Shown here in pieces: positions 60,230 to 64,000 of a DNA stretch of 64,000 nt. Numbering within the stretch: the first letter of the stretch is position 1; every line of letters starts with the position of its first letter. This stretch comes from BOKV01 sp041987205. Lineage in GTDB: Bacteria > Pseudomonadota > Alphaproteobacteria > Rhizobiales > Rhizobiaceae. The position numbers and the translations under genes are program-made. Below the pieces are notes generated by a model. That model was not told the origin of the DNA, searched no databases, and saw nothing but the letters and a program-made list of their open reading frames with translations. The stretch covers positions 1 through 64,000 of the forward strand of contig JBHIWX010000009.1 of NCBI GenBank assembly GCA_041987205.1, in the 5' to 3' direction.

Positions 60230-60970
60230 TCAGAGAAACGGCCGCTTGACTTCCGGCGGCATGTCCCAGCCCGCAATGTCCTTCAGGCCCTCGCTGTCGA
60301 GCACCTCGCAGGAACGGTCGTGCCAGCGGATCAGTTTGCGGTCGGCGAGCTTCCGTAAGGTCTTGTTGGTGTGGACGACCGACAGGCCAAGCGTGTCGGC
60401 AACGTGCAACTGGGTAAGCGGCAGGAGCAATTTGGCCTTTTTCCCACCCATGCCAGTCTGTTTCGCCCGCAGGTCGAGCAGGGCGAGCAGATAGGCCGCG
60501 CGCTCCAGCGCCGAGCGGCGACCGACGCTCAGGAGGTTTTCATCGAGCAGACGTTCCTCGCGCGAGGCAATCCAGGTGATGTCGTATCCCAGCCCCGGGT
60601 GGCGATTGAACAGGTCCATCAGGCGCGTCCGCTCGAAGACACACAGCTTTGCCGTCGAAAGCGCCTCGACCGAATGCTGCATCTCCTTCATGAGGGAGCC
60701 TTGCAGCCCGACAAGATCGCCCGGCAGGACGAAATTGAGGATCTGACGGCGTCCGTCCTCAAGCGTCTTGTAGCGGAAGGCCCAGCCGTCGACCATCGTA
60801 TAGAGATGCGCGCTGTGCGACCCCTCAAGAAACAGGGTCGCACCGGGATCGACATCAAGTTCGCCCGTCTTGAATTCGGTCATGAAAGCCGCCTCTTCCG
60901 CGGTGAACGCGCGGAAGGTATCGATCTTGCGAAGCGGACACTGACTGCACTTCACCCGTTCGACTTGCAC
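60230..60970 (-). CDS. Crp/Fnr-family transcription regulator
   Basis: A 246-aa regulator: N-terminal VKCSQCPLR, cNMP-fold (FLEGSHSAHLYTMVDGWAF, LPGDLVGLQGS), and C-terminal HTH HVADTLGLSVVHTNKTLRKL. Only two N-terminal Cys (C8, C11) are present, with another in AKLCVFERT; the three-Cys N-terminal pattern of FnrN/FNR is incomplete, so it may not hold an oxygen-labile cluster. Its HTH recognition helix (SVVHTNKTLRKL) differs from the E--SR of FNR/FixK, so it is unlikely to read the boxes in the hydrogenase region. GTG start at 60970. Confidence 0.88.
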   Translation of the reverse strand: MQVERVKCSQCPLRKIDTFRAFTAEEAAFMTEFKTGELDVDPGATLFLEGSHSAHLYTMVDGWAFRYKTLEDGRRQILNFVLPGDLVGLQGSLMKEMQHSVEALSTAKLCVFERTRLMDLFNRHPGLGYDITWIASREERLLDENLLSVGRRSALERAAYLLALLDLRAKQTGMGGKKAKLLLPLTQLHVADTLGLSVVHTNKTLRKLADRKLIRWHDRSCEVLDSEGLKDIAGWDMPPEVKRPFL

Positions 60971-61044
60971 GATCCTGCCTACCCTTCATGACGGCGGGCT
61001 TGTAACTAAAGCCTTGCCGGACCAACAGACCCGGCAAGATAGCA

Positions 61045-61611
61045 TCACACCGCGAAAGAGCGCAAAGTGACGGGCGCCGATATCGCATCGGGTCCGTAGT
61101 CGTTTTCGCCGTCGATCTGGAGCAGTTCCTGCAGGCGCGAACGGGCGCGGCTCACACGGCTCTTGATGGTGCCGGTGCGACAGCCGCAGATTTCCGCAGC
61201 CTCCTCGTAGGAAAAGCCGGAAGCACCGACCAGAAGCAGCGCCTCGCGCTGGTCTTCCGGGAGTTCGTTCAGCGCCTCGGAGAAGTCCTGCAGGTCGAGC
61301 ATGCCATACTGGCCGGGATGGACCGCCATGTTTTCGGTGAAATAGCCCTCGCTGTCCTGGATCTCGCGGCCCTTCTTGCGCATCTGGCTGTAGAACTCGT
61401 TACGCAGGATGGTGAAGACCCAGGCACGGATATTGGTGCCGGGCTTGAAGCTGCTCTGGGCACCCCAGGCCTTCAGAATGGCGTCCTGCACGAGATCGTC
61501 GGCGCGTTCGGAATTGCCGCACAGCGACACGGCAAAGGCACGAAGATTGGGCAACACCGCAAGCAGGTCGCGCTTGAAGACGTCGCCGGCGTCGTTCCCG
61601 GCCTTACTCAT
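61045..61611 (-). CDS. ecfG: ECF sigma factor EcfG (general stress response)
   Basis: A 188-aa sigma factor: region 2 (FAVSLCGNSERADDLVQDAI, then LKAW and TNIRAWVFTILRNEF) and region 4 (ALLLVGASGFSYEEAAEICG, then CRTGTIKSRVSRARSRL). The sequence is of the EcfG (ECF15) group that reads GGAAC-N16/17-CGTT. It is released from NepR when phosphorylated PhyR binds NepR. ATG at 61611 lies 8 nt inside nepR, so translation is coupled. Confidence 0.94.
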   Translation of the reverse strand: MSKAGNDAGDVFKRDLLAVLPNLRAFAVSLCGNSERADDLVQDAILKAWGAQSSFKPGTNIRAWVFTILRNEFYSQMRKKGREIQDSEGYFTENMAVHPGQYGMLDLQDFSEALNELPEDQREALLLVGASGFSYEEAAEICGCRTGTIKSRVSRARSRLQELLQIDGENDYGPDAISAPVTLRSFAV

Positions 61612-61816
61612 TGCCGCCGTCCTTCTTCGACTGCACGCGCTCTGCTTCGTCGAGCTGCTCGAGAAGGTCGAGGAACCGGTCGGGGATTCCCTCCTGCTCC
61701 ACGGAACTGTAAAGTGCCTTGAGCTTGAGACTGATAATCTTGTTGGGATCGGTCTTTCCCCGACCGCCGCTGGTGGCTCGATCCGCATTCGGTTGTGGCA
61801 TTTTCTTGTCACTCAT
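61604..61816 (-). CDS. nepR: Anti-sigma factor NepR
   Basis: A 70-aa protein: polar N-terminal arm (MSDKKMPQPNADRATSGGRG) then the NepR core ISLKLKALYSSVEQEGIPDR and FLDLLEQLD, two helices that hold EcfG or the PhyR sigma-like domain. ATG at 61816; GGAGGATC about 10 nt upstream. Overlaps ecfG by 8 nt. Small enough to be missed by some callers. Confidence 0.93.
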   Translation of the reverse strand: MSDKKMPQPNADRATSGGRGKTDPNKIISLKLKALYSSVEQEGIPDRFLDLLEQLDEAERVQSKKDGGNE

Positions 61817-61836
61817 TTCGTGTTCGATCCTCCAAA

Positions 61837-61861
61837 AACGCACACCGGGGAAAAAAGTTCC
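61837..61861 (-). promoter_or_regulatory. Sigma-EcfG promoter of nepR-ecfG
   Basis: On the minus strand GGAAC (61861-61857), 16-nt spacer, CGTT (61840-61837), 21 nt before the nepR ATG. Perfect consensus, giving autoregulation. Confidence 0.85.
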
Positions 61862-61869
61862 CGACCGAC

Positions 61870-61894
61870 GGAACCAACTCTTTCGACAACCGTT
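61870..61894 (+). promoter_or_regulatory. Sigma-EcfG promoter of phyR
   Basis: GGAAC (61870-61874), 16-nt spacer, CGTT (61891-61894), 45 bp before the phyR ATG. It is back-to-back with the nepR-ecfG promoter, 8 bp between the two -35 elements. Confidence 0.85.
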
Positions 61895-61938
61895 ATCATC
61901 GCGGATTGTCCGAAGCCATCATTCAGGGAGAATGGTAT

Positions 61939-62733
61939 ATGCCAATCGCTGCGCAAATCGCGCCTCACCTTCCCTACCTGCGCCGTTTCGCTCGCGCTGT
62001 CACGGGGTCCCAGTCCTCCGGAGATGCTTATGTAGCGGCGGTTCTTGAAGCCCTCATCGCGGATGTATCGATCTTTCCCGAGGCCTCGAACGACCGGATT
62101 TCACTCTACAAACTGTTTTCGACCCTGTTCGGTTCCATATCGATCAATCTGGGCGAAACTCAATCGCCCTTCGCCTGGGAACAGCGCGCAAGCGAGAATC
62201 TTCAGAACATAACACCACGCGCGCGCCAGGCATTCCTGCTCGCTGCCGTGGAGGGTTTCGACGAGGGTGCTGTGGGCGAAATTCTCGGCGCCGATCGCGT
62301 CGAGGTAGACCGCCTGCTCAAACAGGCATCCGGCGAGATTTCGCAACAGGTTGCGACCGACGTGATGATCATCGAGGACGAACCGCTGATCGCCATGGAC
62401 ATCGAGGAAATGGTGCTGTCGCTGGGCCACTCGGTAAGCGGCATCGCGCGCACCCATTCGGAAGCGGTGGAGCTGTTCAACGCCAGCAAGCCGAAAATGG
62501 TCCTCGCCGACATCCAGCTCGCCGATGGCAGCTCCGGCATCGACGCGGTCAACGAGATTCTGAAGACGGCCGATATCCCCGTGATCTTCATCACGGCGTT
62601 CCCCGAAAGGCTCTTGACGGGCGACCGGCCCGAGCCGGCGTTCCTCGTCACCAAACCCTTCAATCCGGAAATGGTTAAGGCCTTGATCAGTCAGGCCCTT
62701 TTCTTCAACCGGGCAGAGGCGCCGGCCCATTGA
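61939..62733 (+). CDS. phyR: Stress response regulator PhyR
   Basis: A 264-aa response regulator with inverted layout: an N-terminal sigma-like domain (about 1-130; LPYLRRFARAVTGSQSSGDAY split, ARQAFLLAAVEGFDEGAVGEIL) and a C-terminal receiver (VMIIEDEPLIAMDIEEMVLS, phospho-acceptor D191 in LADIQLADGSSG, IFITAFPE, VTKPFNP). On phosphorylation the sigma-like domain captures NepR and frees EcfG. CAGGGAG 8 nt before the ATG. The HWE kinase at 63065 is a likely phosphodonor. Confidence 0.95.
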   Translation: MPIAAQIAPHLPYLRRFARAVTGSQSSGDAYVAAVLEALIADVSIFPEASNDRISLYKLFSTLFGSISINLGETQSPFAWEQRASENLQNITPRARQAFLLAAVEGFDEGAVGEILGADRVEVDRLLKQASGEISQQVATDVMIIEDEPLIAMDIEEMVLSLGHSVSGIARTHSEAVELFNASKPKMVLADIQLADGSSGIDAVNEILKTADIPVIFITAFPERLLTGDRPEPAFLVTKPFNPEMVKALISQALFFNRAEAPAH

Positions 62734-62751
62734 AAATATTGTCTCGAAACG

Positions 62752-62776
62752 GGAACCGGGTAAGGGGCAAGGCGTT
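62752..62776 (+). promoter_or_regulatory. Sigma-EcfG promoter of the DUF1328 gene
   Basis: GGAAC (62752-62756), 16-nt spacer, CGTT (62773-62776), 32 bp before the ATG at 62809. Perfect consensus. Confidence 0.78.
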
Positions 62777-62808
62777 GTATTTCCATCGACAACAGATGGA
62801 GAAAAACG

Positions 62809-62973
62809 ATGCTCTATTACGCCCTGGTCTTTCTGGTAGTCGCGCTGATCGCAGGCGCGCTTGGTTTCGGCGGCATCGCCGGTGCTTCGGCCGGCATTGC
62901 CCAGATTCTGTTCTTCGTCTTCCTCGCCCTGCTGCTGGTCTCGGTCGTAGCCGGTGTCTTCAGGCGAACGTGA
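62809..62973 (+). CDS. DUF1328-family small membrane protein
   Basis: A 54-aa protein: LYYALVFLVVALIAGALGFG, then GIAGASAGIAQILFFVFLAL and a short basic end (GVFRRT). This two-helix pattern with LGFGGIAG is DUF1328 (YtjA-like), often stress-induced. ATG at 62809, GGAG about 10 nt upstream. Bounded by its own EcfG promoter and a terminator, so monocistronic. Confidence 0.88.
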   Translation: MLYYALVFLVVALIAGALGFGGIAGASAGIAQILFFVFLALLLVSVVAGVFRRT

Positions 62974-62994
62974 CGGGTTCATCCCTACTTCCTC

Positions 62995-63030
62995 AAAAAA
63001 GGGTGGCTGTTTCCGGCAGCCACCCTTTTT
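62995..63030 (+). terminator. Intrinsic terminator after the DUF1328 gene
   Basis: GGGTGGCTG (63001-63009), 7-nt loop, CAGCCACCC (63017-63025), then TTTTT; preceded by AAAAAA. Confidence 0.92.
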
Positions 63031-63064
63031 ATCGTCCAATCCCAGACGACACCTGACAAGCATC

Positions 63065-64000
63065 ATGCCGTACAAACTGCCCACGGAAACCAGAGGAGCC
63101 CTGACGCCGCTTTTGCTGCTGGCATTGAAGTCCGCCAGCGTGGGCGTCGTCGTAAAGGGATCGGACGGCAAATGCCTCTACGCCTCGGGACTGCCCGACT
63201 ATTTTCCCGCGCTCGACGTTGGCCAAATGGCCGACGAAACATTGTTTGACGACGACTGGCTGCCCTCCATGCGCGAAGCGCAGGATCAGGCACTGCAGGG
63301 CAACGAGCCGGTGACGCTGGAACTCTCGCGAACCACGAACAGCCAGTATTACACCTGCGAGTGTTCGGTACAGCGCTACGAGGCAGAGACGGAAGAGACC
63401 GGCGTCATCATCACCTTCGTCGACCTCACCAATGAGCGAAAGCGCGAGGATACGCTCAAGGCGCTGCTCAGGGAGGTCAGCCATCGCTCCAAGAACCTGC
63501 TCGCGATCATCCAGAGCATCGCGATGCAGACGGCGCTGAGTTCCGACGATCTCGAAACCTTTGTCAGCAGCTTTCGTGGCCGCATCGCCGCCTTGTCCTC
63601 CGCGCAGGACCTGGTGACCGATTCCAACTGGCGCGGCGCCATGTTCCGCGAACTGGTGGCGCGCCAGTTCGCACGCTATGTCGACGAAGACGACGAGCGT
63701 ATCGAAATCAGCGGACCGGATTTCCTCCTGCTACCCAATGGCGCGACCCATATCGGCCTCGCCCTGCACGAACTGATCGTCAACGCCATTGGCTATGGTG
63801 CGCTGTCGAACGATGGCGGTCATATCCGACTCTCTGTTGCCAGCGGCGAGAACGGCATGTTCGAGATTTTCTGGGATGAGGATCCCGGCAGCAGTGCCGA
63901 CCATGACGAGCCCGTCGAACCGGATGGCAAGCGGCATTTCGGCAGCACGGTCCTGCAGAGAGTGGTGCCCACCGCGCTTGAGGGGACGGCGGAATACTCG
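63065..64000 (+). CDS. PAS-containing HWE/HisKA_2-type sensor histidine kinase (3' cut by window)
   Basis: 312 codons are visible from ATG 63065 and the frame is still open at the window end. N-terminal part: one PAS-like domain (about residues 18-122, ending ITFVDLTNERKRED). Then the dimer/phospho-acceptor helix LLREVSHRSKNLLAIIQSIA with H140, and the start of the ATPase domain (ALHELIVNAIGYGAL, N-box). No TM helix, so a cytosolic sensor. This kinase class phosphorylates PhyR in alphaproteobacteria and the gene lies next to phyR. It follows the DUF1328 terminator, so it must have its own promoter; no EcfG site was seen in the 90-bp gap. Confidence 0.88.
   Translation, partial: MPYKLPTETRGALTPLLLLALKSASVGVVVKGSDGKCLYASGLPDYFPALDVGQMADETLFDDDWLPSMREAQDQALQGNEPVTLELSRTTNSQYYTCECSVQRYEAETEETGVIITFVDLTNERKREDTLKALLREVSHRSKNLLAIIQSIAMQTALSSDDLETFVSSFRGRIAALSSAQDLVTDSNWRGAMFRELVARQFARYVDEDDERIEISGPDFLLLPNGATHIGLALHELIVNAIGYGALSNDGGHIRLSVASGENGMFEIFWDEDPGSSADHDEPVEPDGKRHFGSTVLQRVVPTALEGTAEYS

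Noticed and set aside
60230..60970. The Crp/Fnr protein as the regulator of the hydrogenase FNR boxes
   Set aside because: Its recognition helix lacks the E--SR pattern of FNR/FixK and it has an incomplete Cys set; it is also 40 kb away. Not excluded, but unsupported.

Overview
The window is high-GC DNA with tightly packed, mostly coding sequence. It reads as an alphaproteobacterial chromosome, most likely Hyphomicrobiales (Rhizobiales; a Phyllobacteriaceae-like genome is my guess). The taxonomic clue is the PhyR-NepR-EcfG general stress response with HWE-type kinase, supported by rhizobial-style hup/hyp gene names and order, FixK/FNR boxes and a BMP/biuret-hydrolase/allophanate-hydrolase cluster. 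No rRNA, tRNA, CRISPR array, transposase or phage gene was seen.

Region 1 (1-20 kb): after the 3' end of a trehalose-6-phosphate synthase gene comes a minus-strand hydrogen-metabolism block with two different [NiFe] hydrogenases. Nearest the right edge is a membrane-bound Isp-type (group 1e-like) enzyme: protease, Tat-exported small subunit, cytochrome-b-like Isp1, large subunit, HdrD-like Isp2 and HupF. Next comes a soluble group 3b-like NAD(P)-linked enzyme: beta, cyclic-nucleotide-domain protein, gamma, small, large and protease. A shared maturation set, hupH-hupJ-hupK-hypABCDEF, follows, with almost every gene overlapping the next by 1-14 nt. Three FixK/FNR-like boxes (19365, 14134, 9014) sit before the three parts, suggesting joint induction at low oxygen.

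Region 2 (20-30 kb): a GCS2-CBS fusion protein, a LivHMGF-type ABC transporter lacking its binding protein and followed by a long-chain acyl-CoA synthetase, then convergent M42 and M18 aminopeptidases sharing a terminator.

Region 3 (30-43 kb): a nitrogen-scavenging block on the minus strand. It holds a BMP-type ABC importer, formamidase, biuret hydrolase and a second isochorismatase-fold hydrolase, a 5-formyl-THF cyclo-ligase-like protein, an AtzH/HpxZ protein, and an allophanate hydrolase coupled to an isopenicillin-N-synthase-like dioxygenase. A divergent LysR regulator sits beside it. A roughly 130-bp palindromic repeat interrupts the operon.

Region 4 (43-53 kb): an aromatic-acid block. 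A MarR regulator and a MobA-like flavin hydroxylase diverge from a perfect 21-bp palindrome. A LysR regulator, a TAXI-TRAP importer, two tandem amidohydrolases and a Rieske ferredoxin follow.

Region 5 (53-64 kb): a general-stress island. phyR and nepR-ecfG diverge from back-to-back EcfG promoters, with a PAS-HWE histidine kinase running off the window end. Around them lie Dps, PRC-barrel, DUF883, DUF3309, DUF1328 and other small membrane proteins, an AI-2E-family permease, a lipid kinase and a Crp/Fnr regulator. I read further GGAAC-N16/17-CGTT promoters before several of these genes, so the island looks like a self-contained sigma-EcfG regulon.
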